A DNA stretch of 64,000 nt from Streptomyces iconiensis (GCF_028657195.3 NZ_JANCPR020000002.1:1-64000); one strand, 5' to 3'; counted from the first letter of the stretch, positions 1-9,022 are shown. The notes: generated by a model from the letters alone, not told the origin. Numbers and translations: made by a program.

Positions 1-3000
1 AAGGATCCACACGCGCCCGCTCCACCGCCTCCCACGACGTCTCCAACAACAAACGCTGCTGAGGATCCATCGCCACCGCCTCACGCGGCGAAATACCAAA
101 AAACCCCGCATCAAAATCAGCCACACCCCGAACAAACCCACCCCGCCGCACATACGAAGTCCCCACACCATCCGGATCAGGATCAAAAACACCCTCCACA
201 TCCCAACCACGATCAACCGGAAACCCCGAAACCGCATCCACCCCACCCACCAACAAACCCCACAAACCCTCCGGAGAAACCACACCACCCGGAAAACGAC
301 ACCCCATACCCACCACAGCCACCGGCTCATGGGAATTCAGGGGAAGCCCGGCATGCGGCGCTGCGGCGGCTTCGGTCGTGCCGGAGAGCACGGTGCGCAG
401 GTGCTCGACAACGGCGGCCGGGGTCGGGTGGTCGTAGGTGAGGGTCGGCTCCAGGCGCAGGTCCAGTTGGGCGCCGAGGCGGTCGCGCAACTCCACGGCA
501 CCCAGCGAGTCGAGACCGAGTTCCTTGAAGCTGCGGGTGAGCGCGACCGTCTGGTCGGCCCCGTGTCCCAGGACGGCGGCGACGGCGTCCCGGACCGTGT
601 GCACGAGCTGCCGGGTGTCTCCGGCGCGCTCGGTACGGGGGGCAGGGGCGGGCTCCGGGAGCTCGGGCCGGCCGGGCGCCGGCTCCGGGCGCCCGGTCCC
701 CGTCCCGAGGTCGGGCCAGTAGCTGCGGCGCCGGAAGGCGTAGGTCGGCAGGGCCACCCGGCGGGCGCCCGGGAACACGGATGTCCAGTCGATGTCGCAG
801 CCCCGCGTGTGTGCGGTCCCCAGAGCGGCGAGAGCGGAAGCCTGCTCCGGCCTGCCGCTGCGCAGCGCGGAGTCGAAGGCCGGGCCCTGGGGCACGGAGA
901 GCGCGTCACGGGCCAGGGACGAGAGAACGGCGTCGGGGCCCAGTTCGATGTAGGTGGTGCAGCCCAGGTCGCGGAGCGACAGCAGGCCCTCGTGGAAGCG
1001 GACGGCCTCGCGTATCTGCCTGACCCAGTACTCCGGGGTGTCGAGGGCCTCGGCGACCCGTCCGGTCACATTGGAGATGACCGGTGTCCCCGGAGGGTGG
1101 AAGGCCAGGGTGCCGGCGACCTCACGGAAGGCGGCGAGCAGCGGCTCCATCCGTTCCGAGTGGAACGCGTGGCTCACCTTGAGCCTTCTGGTCTTGCGCC
1201 CGCAGGAGGACCAGTGCGCGACGAGGGCGTCGACGGCGTCCTCGTCGCCGGAGACGACGGTCGCCTCGGGACCGTTGACGGCGGCGAGCGACACCCGTGT
1301 TCCGTGCAGCAGCGGGGCGACCTCGTCGGCCGTCGCCTGCAACGCCGCCATGGCGCCGCCCTCGGGGAGCCTGTCCATGAGCGCCCCGCGTGCCGCGACC
1401 AGCGTGCAGGCGTCGGGGAGCGACAGGACGCCCGCCGCATGCGCGGCGGCGAGTTCGCCGATGGAGTGGCCGATCAGGTGACCTGGCGCCACACCCCAGT
1501 GTGTGAAGAGCCGGAACAGGGCCACCGACACGGCGAAGAGCGCCGGCTGTGTGTACGCCGTGCGATCGAGCAACCCGGCCTCGGCGCTGCCGGGTTCGGC
1601 CCACATCACGTCCCGCAGGGGGCGTTCGAGGAGGCGGTCGAAGTGCGCGCAGATCTCGTCCAGCGCCTCCGCGAACGCGGGCGAGGCGCCGTACAACTCG
1701 CGTCCGGCGCCGAGCCGTTGCGCTCCCTGTCCGGGGAAGAGGAAGGCGAGCCGCGAGCTGCCGGCCGCGGGGTCGGCCGTGCCCAGTACCGTACGGGCGG
1801 GCCGTGTCCCCCGCGCGAGAGCGTCCAGTTCGGTGCCGAACTCCTCGGGCGTCCCGGCGACCACGACGGCCCGGTACGGGTGCCGGGCGCGGGTGGTCGC
1901 GAGCGAGAAACCCGCGTCGGCCGGAGCCAGTCCGGGCTCGGCCGCGACGAAGTCCCTGAGTCTCGCCGCCTGGGCTCCGAGGTCCTGGGCGTCCCGGCCC
2001 GAGAGCACCCAGGGCACCGGCCCACGGTTCGTGCCCGCCGGCTTTCCGTGGGCGGGTGCGCCGGTCCCCGTTCCCGTGGGTGCGGGGGCCTGTTCGAGCA
2101 CGAGGTGGCAGTTGGTCCCGCCCATGCCGAAGGAGCTGACACCGGCGCGTAGCGGCTGGTCTCCGTGCGGCCAGGCGGTGCGGGCCGTCGGAACGGACAG
2201 GCCCAGCTCTTCGAGAGGGATACGGGGGTTGGGGTGTGCGAAGTTCAGGCTGGCGGGCACCTGGCGGTGCTCGATGCTGAGCGCGGCCTTCAGCAGACCG
2301 ACGAGGCCGGCGGCGCCCTCCAGGTGGCCGATGTTGGTCTTCGCCGAGCCGACCAGCAGCGGTGGCAGGCCCGGCTCCAGGCCCCTGCCGTACGCCGCGC
2401 CCAGGGCAGCGGCCTCGACCGGGTCGCCGACCGGGGTTCCGGTCCCGTGCAGTTCGATGTACCGCACAGAGTCCGGGGAGACACCGGCCCGCTCACAGGC
2501 GCGGCGCAGGACCGCCTCCTGTCCTGCGGGGCTGGGTACGGCGAGGCCGTCGGTGGCGCCGTCGTTGTTGGTCGCGCTGCCCCGGATCACGCAGTGCACC
2601 GGGTCCCCGTCGGCGAGCGCGTGTGCCAGCGGCTTCAGCAGGACGACGACGCCCCCTTCGCCGCGGACGTACCCGTCGGCGCGGGCGTCGAAGGTGTGGC
2701 AGCGGCCCGCAGGGGAGAGCGCCCCGAACCTCTCGACGCAGGCGGTGCTGTCCGGGTCGATGGTGAGGTGCACCCCCGCCGCGAGTGCCAGCTCCGACTC
2801 GCCTCTGCGCAGGCTCTCGCAGGCGGTGTGTACGGCGACGAGGGACGACGACTGGCCGGTGTCGACCGTCAGGCTGGGTCCGCGCAGTCCGAGCGTGCGG
2901 GAGACCCGGTTCGCGAGGAGACTGCGCTGGGTCCCGGCGAGGGTGTGCCGGGTGAGCAGAGCGGGCCCCTGGCGTCCGAGCAGCCTGGCGTAGTCGTCCG

Positions 3001-3460
3001 CCATCGCGCCGACGAAGACACCCGTTCCGCTGCCGGCGAGGGCCGTGGGAGAGATCCGGGCGCCCTCGACGCACTCCCAGGCCAGCTCCAGCGTCAGCCG
3101 CTGTTGCGGATCTGTCGCCACGGCCTCGTTCGGGGAGATCCCGAAGAACTCGGCGTCGAATCCGTCGACTTGTTCGAGGAATCCCCCGTATCGCGTCGCG
3201 GAGGGGGCGCTTGTCAATTCTGGAGATTTTGACGAAGGCGGAACAGCGCGGTCTTCCGGCACCTCGGATATCGCACTCACGCCATCGGACAGTAAATGCC
3301 AGAATTCTTCCGGATCATTGGCTCCCGGAAGTCGGCAGGACCATCCGATGACGGCAATGGGTTCGTCGCGTGATCCGTTTTCCGCGTGCTCTTCTCGCCC
3401 TGTCATGGACCGGCGGAGTGGGTGCGCAGATTCCGCTTGCCTTCCGGTCGCACAGTTCAT
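1..3460 (-). CDS. Type I modular polyketide synthase, loading module KSQ-AT-ACP plus start of next KS (3' end outside window)
   Basis: This is the N-terminal part of a modular PKS, translated from ATG 3460 and still open at base 1. Domain order: a ketosynthase (about residues 33-460) whose catalytic Cys is replaced by Gln in the motif DTGQSSS (Gln about 203); an acyltransferase with GHSIG (Ser about 666) and HAFH (about 764); an ACP with GLDSL (Ser about 985); and from about residue 1045 a second KS beginning EPVAVVGMG. KSQ domains are known to decarboxylate malonyl-ACP, and GHSIG/HAFH are malonyl-type AT signatures, so an acetyl starter is inferred. Codon 56 (3293-3295 on the plus strand) is TTA, giving expected bldA dependence. 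A SARP gene lies 105 bases upstream on the same strand. The start fits a G-rich stretch before the ATG. The product is unknown. Confidence 0.93.
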   Translation of the reverse strand, partial: MNCATGRQAESAHPLRRSMTGREEHAENGSRDEPIAVIGWSCRLPGANDPEEFWHLLSDGVSAISEVPEDRAVPPSSKSPELTSAPSATRYGGFLEQVDGFDAEFFGISPNEAVATDPQQRLTLELAWECVEGARISPTALAGSGTGVFVGAMADDYARLLGRQGPALLTRHTLAGTQRSLLANRVSRTLGLRGPSLTVDTGQSSSLVAVHTACESLRRGESELALAAGVHLTIDPDSTACVERFGALSPAGRCHTFDARADGYVRGEGGVVVLLKPLAHALADGDPVHCVIRGSATNNDGATDGLAVPSPAGQEAVLRRACERAGVSPDSVRYIELHGTGTPVGDPVEAAALGAAYGRGLEPGLPPLLVGSAKTNIGHLEGAAGLVGLLKAALSIEHRQVPASLNFAHPNPRIPLEELGLSVPTARTAWPHGDQPLRAGVSSFGMGGTNCHLVLEQAPAPTGTGTGAPAHGKPAGTNRGPVPWVLSGRDAQDLGAQAARLRDFVAAEPGLAPADAGFSLATTRARHPYRAVVVAGTPEEFGTELDALARGTRPARTVLGTADPAAGSSRLAFLFPGQGAQRLGAGRELYGASPAFAEALDEICAHFDRLLERPLRDVMWAEPGSAEAGLLDRTAYTQPALFAVSVALFRLFTHWGVAPGHLIGHSIGELAAAHAAGVLSLPDACTLVAARGALMDRLPEGGAMAALQATADEVAPLLHGTRVSLAAVNGPEATVVSGDEDAVDALVAHWSSCGRKTRRLKVSHAFHSERMEPLLAAFREVAGTLAFHPPGTPVISNVTGRVAEALDTPEYWVRQIREAVRFHEGLLSLRDLGCTTYIELGPDAVLSSLARDALSVPQGPAFDSALRSGRPEQASALAALGTAHTRGCDIDWTSVFPGARRVALPTYAFRRRSYWPDLGTGTGRPEPAPGRPELPEPAPAPRTERAGDTRQLVHTVRDAVAAVLGHGADQTVALTRSFKELGLDSLGAVELRDRLGAQLDLRLEPTLTYDHPTPAAVVEHLRTVLSGTTEAAAAPHAGLPLNSHEPVAVVGMGCRFPGGVVSPEGLWGLLVGGVDAVSGFPVDRGWDVEGVFDPDPDGVGTSYVRRGGFVRGVADFDAGFFGISPREAVAMDPQQRLLLETSWEAVERARVDP

Positions 3461-3565
3461 AGCACGCACCCCCGCGTCATCGAACCAACTGTGGTGGCAC
3501 TCTTACAGAGGACGTGGGCACACGCACCTCCGATATTGCTCTACTCGCTGGAAGTGATGACTCGG

Positions 3566-5599
3566 TTAGCGTTTCGAAACAGCTCGGGTATGCACAGCAC
3601 CGAATGGCTCGGCGGCACTTCGGAACACCTGCGGGCCCGGAGTCGAATCAAAGGGGGGCGTGAATGATCCCGCCGCCATGAGACGCGCCAGCGCGGCGGA
3701 CCGCAGCGTCGCGGGCTCCCGTTCCACGCATTCGGCTGCGTAAATTCTCATGAGGCTGTGGAAGCGGTACCGGCCCTCACCCGCCTCCTCCAGGAGGTGG
3801 CAGTCGGCGAGCAGCCCCAACTGCTGTTGCGCGAGGGCGGGTTGGCATCCCAGGAGTGCGGCGCCGACGGAGACAGTGATCATTTCGCCGTGGTACAGCC
3901 CGAGGAGCCGGAAGAGCCGTGCCGATTCCGCTGGGAGCGCGTCGTAGGACACCGCGAACGCGGCGCGCAGGCTCGCCGCCACATCGTCCTCGACGGCGAG
4001 CCGGTCGAGACGGCCGTCCTCGGGCGCGTGCCGGCGCACCATGTCGGCCAGTGTCAGCCTGGGGTGTTCGGTCAGGCTCTCGGCGGCGATCCGCAGCGCC
4101 AGCGGCAGCCGTCCGCAGATCTCGGCGAGCTGGGCCGCCGCCTCCCGCTGACCGTCGACGCGCCCGGGTCCGATCAGGTAGGTGAGCAGCCGTACGGACT
4201 CGGCCGGCGAGAGGAGCTGCAGCGCGATGCGGTACGCGCCGTCCCTGACCACGAGCCCCCGCTGCCTGCGCCGGCTCGTGACGAGCACACAGGCCGGTCC
4301 GCTGGGGATGAGGGGCCGCACCTGGGCGGCGCAGTCGGCGTCGTCGAGCACCAGCAGCACACGCTTGCCGTGCAGCAGGCTGCGGTACAGCGCCGTGCGT
4401 CCCGCGAGATCCCCCGGCAGCCGCGACTCCTCCACCCCCAGGCTGCGCAGCAGTTGCGCCAGCGCTTCCGGGGAGCTCAGCGGCTCGCGCCGGGACGCCG
4501 TGCCCTGCATGTCGACGTAGAGCTGGCCGTCGGGGAACCGGTCGCCGAGCTGCCGCGCGGCGTGCAGCGCGAAGGTCGACTTCCCGACGCCGGAGGCGCC
4601 ATCGATCACGGCGACCGTCGGCCGCATCTCGCCCCTCCCCGCGCCCTGAGCCGTCAGGGCTTCCAGGCTCGCCAGCTCCTTGGTCCGCCCGACGAACCCC
4701 CGTGCGCTGTACGGCAGTTGAGCGGGGCGGAGGGGCTGCGCCGGGGCGGGGCCCGGCGGGGCGGGCCGGGTGGTGACGGCCGTCCAGCCGTCCCCCGTGC
4801 CGCCGGTTTCCGGAGCGCCGGGGGTTTCCGGCTCGCGCGGGAGGAGGTCGGGGTGCCCCGCGAGTATCCGGCCGTGCAGCGACTGGAGTTCCGCTCCGGG
4901 CTCCAGTCCCAGTTCCTCGTTGAGCACCCGCCTGGTCTCCCGGTACACGCCCAGCGCGTGGGCGCGGCGTCCGCACCGGTAGAGACTGAGCATCAGGAGC
5001 CAGCGCAGCTGTTCACGCAGCGGCTCGCGGGCGATCTGGGGAGAGAGCACGGCCACGACCTCCGCGTGCCGGCCCACGGCCAGCATGTCGGTGGCCCACT
5101 CCTCGACGGCCGTCAGGCGCAGTTCCCCGAGCCGTGTGCGCTCCATCTCGGCGAAGGGGCCGGGGACGTTGGCGTACGCGTCCCCGCGCCATAACCCCAA
5201 CGCGGCATCGAACTCCCGCAACGCCTCCTGATGTGCGCCCTGCCCGTGCAGGCGCCGGGCCTCCGCGTGGTGCCGCTCGAAGAGTATGGCGTCGACCTGG
5301 TCGGGCTCCAGGCACAGCGCGTAGCCGCCGCCTGAGGAGACGAGCACGTCACCCGTCTCCCGCCTCCCGCGCCCGGGTTCCAGCACACGCCGCAGGCCGG
5401 CGACGTAGGTGTGCACTCCGTTGGCCGCCGTCTGCGGGACAGCGCTTCCCCATACGGCGTCCACGATCTCCTCGACGCCCACGATCTCGTTGACGCGGCT
5501 CGCGAGTACCCCGACCACCGCACGTTGCTTGGGTGGCCCGATGTGTATTTCCTCGCCCTCGTACCACGCCCTCACTGAACCCAACAGTTCCAGCCGCAT
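3566..5599 (-). CDS. SARP-family transcriptional activator with BTAD and NB-ARC ATPase domains
   Basis: A pathway-specific activator of the large SARP type, about 677 residues. The N-terminus (MRLELLGSV...) is the OmpR-like winged helix (about 1-90), followed by a bacterial transcriptional activation domain (about 97-245) and an NB-ARC ATPase with Walker A GASGVGKST (about 331-340) and Walker B LLVLDD (about 416). The reading frame is open 60 codons further upstream, but family alignments start at MRLELLG, so ATG 5599 is chosen. Codon 136 (5192-5194) is TTA, the rare bldA codon. It sits directly upstream of the PKS, in the same direction, and is the likely activator of the cluster. Confidence 0.9.
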   Translation of the reverse strand: MRLELLGSVRAWYEGEEIHIGPPKQRAVVGVLASRVNEIVGVEEIVDAVWGSAVPQTAANGVHTYVAGLRRVLEPGRGRRETGDVLVSSGGGYALCLEPDQVDAILFERHHAEARRLHGQGAHQEALREFDAALGLWRGDAYANVPGPFAEMERTRLGELRLTAVEEWATDMLAVGRHAEVVAVLSPQIAREPLREQLRWLLMLSLYRCGRRAHALGVYRETRRVLNEELGLEPGAELQSLHGRILAGHPDLLPREPETPGAPETGGTGDGWTAVTTRPAPPGPAPAQPLRPAQLPYSARGFVGRTKELASLEALTAQGAGRGEMRPTVAVIDGASGVGKSTFALHAARQLGDRFPDGQLYVDMQGTASRREPLSSPEALAQLLRSLGVEESRLPGDLAGRTALYRSLLHGKRVLLVLDDADCAAQVRPLIPSGPACVLVTSRRRQRGLVVRDGAYRIALQLLSPAESVRLLTYLIGPGRVDGQREAAAQLAEICGRLPLALRIAAESLTEHPRLTLADMVRRHAPEDGRLDRLAVEDDVAASLRAAFAVSYDALPAESARLFRLLGLYHGEMITVSVGAALLGCQPALAQQQLGLLADCHLLEEAGEGRYRFHSLMRIYAAECVEREPATLRSAALARLMAAGSFTPPFDSTPGPQVFRSAAEPFGAVHTRAVSKR

Positions 5600-6123
5600 G
5601 TACACCCCCGTCCGACCACTGCTGACTGTGTGCCGACACGACGTCCGAGTGGTCGACGCACTTGGTGGAGAACAGCCGGGCGCGGGTACCGATGCCACGC
5701 GCCCCGGCAATGTGCCTTTGGGCCCGACACCGACATGATAGGTCGCCGCCATGACCCACTTCGCTCCAACTTCGAACAAAGTATCCCCTGTGCGAACCTC
5801 GTGTCACCGCCGTAGTTGCGCACCCCCGGGGACGAGGGACTTCCCCCTCACCACCACGGCCGGAAAGCCCCGCTCCGGATCACGGAAGGGGAGGGGGGAA
5901 TGAGGGGGGAATGAGGGAGAGGGGAAACGAGGGGAAGGGGCGATGGGTGCCCCCTTCCGGTACCAACAGGGGCACGGTCCCCGGCTGCGAGCGCTTGCGC
6001 CCCTGTGATCGCCGGAAGAACCGTGCCCTGTCAGGGTCGGTGTCGCCATCCCCTGTACGCGCTCGGTGTCCCTGCCTTCCCGCCCGGCTTTCCGTGCCCG
6101 CGCGGCAGTGGCAGGCCCGCGGG
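5600..6123. other. Intergenic region upstream of SARP gene
   Basis: About 520 bases without a convincing gene. It holds a G-rich plus-strand tract (about 5880-5940, repeated GGGGGGAATGAGG-like units) and the inverted repeat at 5970-6028. The SARP promoter must lie here, but no clear -10/-35 pair was identified. Confidence 0.5.
5970..6028 (-). terminator. Two-step inverted repeat, possible terminator of the LLM gene
   Basis: GGGCACGGT (5970-5978) pairs with ACCGTGCCC (6020-6028), and inside it CCGGC (5981-5985) pairs with GCCGG (6011-6015). It lies 95 bases past the stop of the minus-strand LLM gene and upstream of SARP. It could be a terminator or a regulatory structure. There is no T-run, as is usual in high-GC actinomycetes. 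Confidence 0.35.
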
Positions 6124-6981
6124 CTACCCGAAGAGTTTCGCCATCGCGTCGAGGCCGCGCAGCGTCTCCGCCTCCGGTTCGGTGTCCAGGGTGAAGAGGA
6201 TGCGGTCGACACCGGCCGCGGTGATCGACTCGACGGCCCGTGCGTCGACCGGCACCTGATAGGCCGTCACCGGGATGTGGCCACGGCCCCGTTCGTCCGC
6301 CCGCCGCCTGAAGTCGGACATCAGGTCGCCGAGGCTGGCTTCGCCTTCGAGCATCATCGGCAGCCAGATGAGACCCCACTCGTCGCCGAAGTCCAGGACC
6401 CGGTCGACGGCTGCCGGATGGTTGCCGCCGACCATGACCGGCGGGTGCGGCCGTTGCACCGGCTTCGGCCAGGAGAAGACGGGGTCGAAGGAGACGAAGT
6501 CCCCGTGGAACTCCGCCTGTTCCTGTGTCCAGAGCGCCTTCATGGCAAGGACACGCTCACGCAGCAACGCCATACGCGTCCTCGGCTCGACGCCGTGGTT
6601 GCGGATCTCCTCGCGGTTCCACCCCGCGCCCACCCCGGCGACCGCCCGGCCTCCCGACACCAGGTCGAGCGAGGCGATCTCCTTGGCCAGCGTGAGGGGG
6701 TCCCGCTGGGTGACCTGGAAGACGCCCCCGCCCACCAGGAGCCGCTCGGTGACCGCGGCGGCGGCGGTGAGCACCACGAAAGGGTCGAGGGTGCGGTAGA
6801 GGTCGCGCCCCAGCTCCCCGCCGCCGGGCCAGGGCGTCTCACGCTTCACCGGAATGTGGGAGTGCTCCCCGGCGAAGAGTGACTCGAACCCACGCTCCTC
6901 CAGGGCCTGGCCCAGGCGTGCGGGAGCGATTCCCTCGTCGGTCACGAGGGCGGACACACCGAACTTCACGTGCTCTCCCAA
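6124..6981 (-). CDS. LLM-class (luciferase-like) F420/flavin-dependent oxidoreductase
   Basis: 285 residues, full length for the luciferase-like monooxygenase family. Recognisable elements are the N-terminal beta strand FGVSALVTDEG, the FAGEHSHIP segment, SGGRAVAGVGAGW (the SGGR-G-G-W signature of F420-dependent LLM enzymes) and the late PPVMVGG segment. Such proteins are TIM barrels using F420H2 or FMNH2 for hydride transfer or monooxygenation. It lies 38 bases after the NTF2-like gene in the same direction, so a tailoring role in the left-edge cluster is likely. Substrate and cofactor cannot be told from sequence. Confidence 0.85.
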   Translation of the reverse strand: MGEHVKFGVSALVTDEGIAPARLGQALEERGFESLFAGEHSHIPVKRETPWPGGGELGRDLYRTLDPFVVLTAAAAVTERLLVGGGVFQVTQRDPLTLAKEIASLDLVSGGRAVAGVGAGWNREEIRNHGVEPRTRMALLRERVLAMKALWTQEQAEFHGDFVSFDPVFSWPKPVQRPHPPVMVGGNHPAAVDRVLDFGDEWGLIWLPMMLEGEASLGDLMSDFRRRADERGRGHIPVTAYQVPVDARAVESITAAGVDRILFTLDTEPEAETLRGLDAMAKLFG

Positions 6982-7019
6982 CGTCGAGTGGTATCGGTCA
7001 TCGGTGCTCTCGCGCCCGG

Positions 7020-7436
7020 TCAGCTCGCGGCGGGTGCGAGCCCCGCCTCAGCGGCCCGCGCGATCGGCACCGTGTCGGAGACGCCCTCGGCCTTGACCAC
7101 CTTGCCGTTCCGGATGATCCAGAAGTGCACGAACCGCACGTTGAACTCGTTCCCCGTCTCCTTGAAGCGCCCGCTCCACCAGCCGAGCGCGGTGACCCAG
7201 TCGCCCGACGGAAGGAGCTCCTCCACGTCGAACTTGGCCTGGTCCAGGTGCCCGAGTGCGCTCGCGAAGTAGGCGGCTGCGCCGTCGATGCCCGCGTAGT
7301 CGCCCTGCGACCACGGCAGGGACTTCGGGGCGATGATGACGACCTCCGGGTCACAGGTGCCCAGAACCATGTCGATGTCGAACGCGGTCAGGCCCTCGTA
7401 AAGGCGCTTCACCGTGTCGACGTTCTGCTTCGGCAT
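7020..7436 (-). CDS. SnoaL/NTF2-like fold protein
   Basis: 138 residues. The start NVDTVKRLYEGLTAFDIDMV and the alternating strands to KVVKAEGVSDT fit the cone-shaped NTF2/ketosteroid-isomerase-like superfamily. Members include polyketide cyclases (SnoaL), epoxide-opening cyclases of polyether pathways (MonB, Lsd19) and proteins with no known reaction. The catalytic acid pair of a given subfamily cannot be placed with confidence. It lies between a MonCI-like epoxidase and an LLM oxidoreductase, which makes a cyclase or hydrolase step worth considering but unproven. Confidence 0.75.
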   Translation of the reverse strand: MPKQNVDTVKRLYEGLTAFDIDMVLGTCDPEVVIIAPKSLPWSQGDYAGIDGAAAYFASALGHLDQAKFDVEELLPSGDWVTALGWWSGRFKETGNEFNVRFVHFWIIRNGKVVKAEGVSDTVPIARAAEAGLAPAAS

Positions 7437-7550
7437 TCTTCCTCCACTGTTTCTGCTGATGGTCGGAGTTCGTGCTCAGGAACTTCGGGCCGGGCGCGGC
7501 CCCCGCGGTGGCCGGCATGCCGCCACGGGCCGGCGGGGCCGGGGCGGGAC

Positions 7551-7610
7551 GGCTACGGCTACGGCTACGGCTACGGCTACGGCTACGGCTACGGCTACGG
7601 CTACGGCTAC
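7551..7610. repeat. (GGCTAC)10 hexanucleotide microsatellite
   Basis: Ten exact tandem copies of GGCTAC, followed by GGCACAGG. On the minus strand the repeat reads TAGCCG. The stop codon TAG of the flavoprotein gene (7607-7609) is the first unit, so the same frame meets a stop in every following copy. It lies in the 170-base spacer between the flavoprotein and the NTF2-like gene. Confidence 0.97.
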
Positions 7611-8989
7611 GGCACAGGAACGTTCGGGCCCCGCCGGGCCGTCTGCCCTTGACGGGCGGGTGACTTGCGGGCGGCTCGCAGCGAGCGCGCTATCACGGTC
7701 GGCCGCATGAGCGCTGACGGCGGCGACAGCATCTGCTGCACCTCCAGCATCACGCGGTGGACCTTCAGCGAGGTGTGGCTGGCCTGGGTGACCTGCCCGA
7801 CGTACCAGTTGGCCAGGTCTGTGCCGAACGCCTTGGGGCCCGCCGTCTCGGGAAACAGGAAGTCGCCTGCTGTGGCGATCCGCCACGGCATGTCGACCAG
7901 CTTCCCCACCGCTTTGAAGTACTCCCGCGACATCTCAGCCGTGGGGCCTCCGCAGCGTTCGAGGCAGTCGCCGAGTTCCAGCGCTTCCAGGACGGCCACC
8001 GTCATGCCCTGGCCGTAGATGGGGTTGAAGCTGCACACGGCGTCGCCCAGGGCGACATAGCCGGCCGGCGGCAGGCGCATGCGCTCGAAGTAGCGCCTGC
8101 GCGACGTCGGGTACGTGTACCGCAGGGCGTTGCCGTCCTCCACCGGCTTGGAGCGCGCCAGCAGGTTCGCCATGTGGGGGACCGGAAGCTCAGAGGCGAA
8201 CTCGGCGAAGCCCTCGGGGTCCGTCGGGGCGTAGGCACGGTGCCACCCGCCGAGCGTGACGAGCCAGCGGTCCCCCTCGACGGCGAAGGCGGCAGCCGCC
8301 CGTTTGTCGTCCGGCGAGATGGAAGCCATCAGGTAGATGAGCCCGCCGATGTCCGTCACCTGGTCGCCGGGCAGTCGGTGCAGCAGCTTGCTGGTGTATC
8401 CGACGTCGACCTTCACGGTGTCGACCTCCGGGGCCGGGCAGCCCAGGCTCTCCAGCCAGCGATCGGCGCGGTCACCGCGGCCTGTCGCGTCCACGACCAG
8501 ATCGGCGGAGAGCACCTCTCCCGTGTCGAGCTCCACTCCGGAGGCGCGCCCCTCGACGCCGGTGAGGGACACCACCGTCGACCTGTCCCTCAACTCGGCG
8601 TTGGGGAGTGCGGCGACCCGCTGCCGCAGCGAGAACTCCAGCAGGGCGCGGGTGAGGCTGACGCCGAGCATGCCCGACGAGTACGGAAGCCGGAAGGCGC
8701 CCATCTGGTGGAAAAGGAGGTCGTTGCCGGGATCCCACGGGACGGCGCCGCCGGCCGTCAACTCGGCCGTGAGACCCGGGAACACCTTCTCCAGCGCCAG
8801 CCGGCCGCTGATGAGCAGGGCATGTCCGTGACGTGCTTGAGGCACTCCTTTCCGGTTCCGGACGTCCGCGGGCAGCTCGTCCCGGTCGAGGACCGTCACC
8901 TTGTCGAATCTTCCGGCGAGCGCGCCGGCGGCGGTCAGCCCGCCTATGGACCCTCCGATGACGATCGCGTTCCTACCGGCCACATCCAT
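7607..8989 (-). CDS. FAD-dependent monooxygenase/epoxidase, MonCI-like
   Basis: 460 residues. The Rossmann FAD motif VIGGSIGGLTAAG lies at about 9-21 and a second FAD segment GDAVCSFNPIYGQGM around 320. The stretch RKGVPQARHGHALL near residue 50 is the signature recalled for the MonCI-type epoxidase family of polyether pathways and related PKS-linked flavoproteins. The start ATG 8989 follows GTGGGGG. The last codons run into the hexanucleotide repeat, whose TAG supplies the stop. Role: probable oxygenation (epoxidation or hydroxylation) of the polyketide. The alternative is a general aromatic or geranylgeranyl-reductase-like flavoprotein. Confidence 0.78.
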   Translation of the reverse strand: MDVAGRNAIVIGGSIGGLTAAGALAGRFDKVTVLDRDELPADVRNRKGVPQARHGHALLISGRLALEKVFPGLTAELTAGGAVPWDPGNDLLFHQMGAFRLPYSSGMLGVSLTRALLEFSLRQRVAALPNAELRDRSTVVSLTGVEGRASGVELDTGEVLSADLVVDATGRGDRADRWLESLGCPAPEVDTVKVDVGYTSKLLHRLPGDQVTDIGGLIYLMASISPDDKRAAAAFAVEGDRWLVTLGGWHRAYAPTDPEGFAEFASELPVPHMANLLARSKPVEDGNALRYTYPTSRRRYFERMRLPPAGYVALGDAVCSFNPIYGQGMTVAVLEALELGDCLERCGGPTAEMSREYFKAVGKLVDMPWRIATAGDFLFPETAGPKAFGTDLANWYVGQVTQASHTSLKVHRVMLEVQQMLSPPSALMRPTVIARSLRAARKSPARQGQTARRGPNVPVP

Positions 8990-9002
8990 CCCCCACTTTC
9001 AC

Positions 9003-9022
9003 GAGTAGCTCGTTACCTACTC
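9003..9022 (-). promoter_or_regulatory. Inverted repeat upstream of the flavoprotein gene
   Basis: GAGTAG (9003-9008) and CTACTC (9017-9022) form perfect 6-bp arms around an 8-base spacer, ending 14 bases before the flavoprotein start codon. It could be an operator or a leader hairpin that affects ribosome access. Confidence 0.35.

Noticed and set aside
329..2152. Long plus-strand open frame across the PKS
   Set aside because: It is Arg/Gly/Glu-rich, has no family similarity, and is antisense to an unambiguous KSQ-AT-ACP reading.
7476..7886. Minus-strand frame with a long VAVAVA repeat
   Set aside because: It is only the hexanucleotide repeat translated in another frame. The VA run has no start context of its own.
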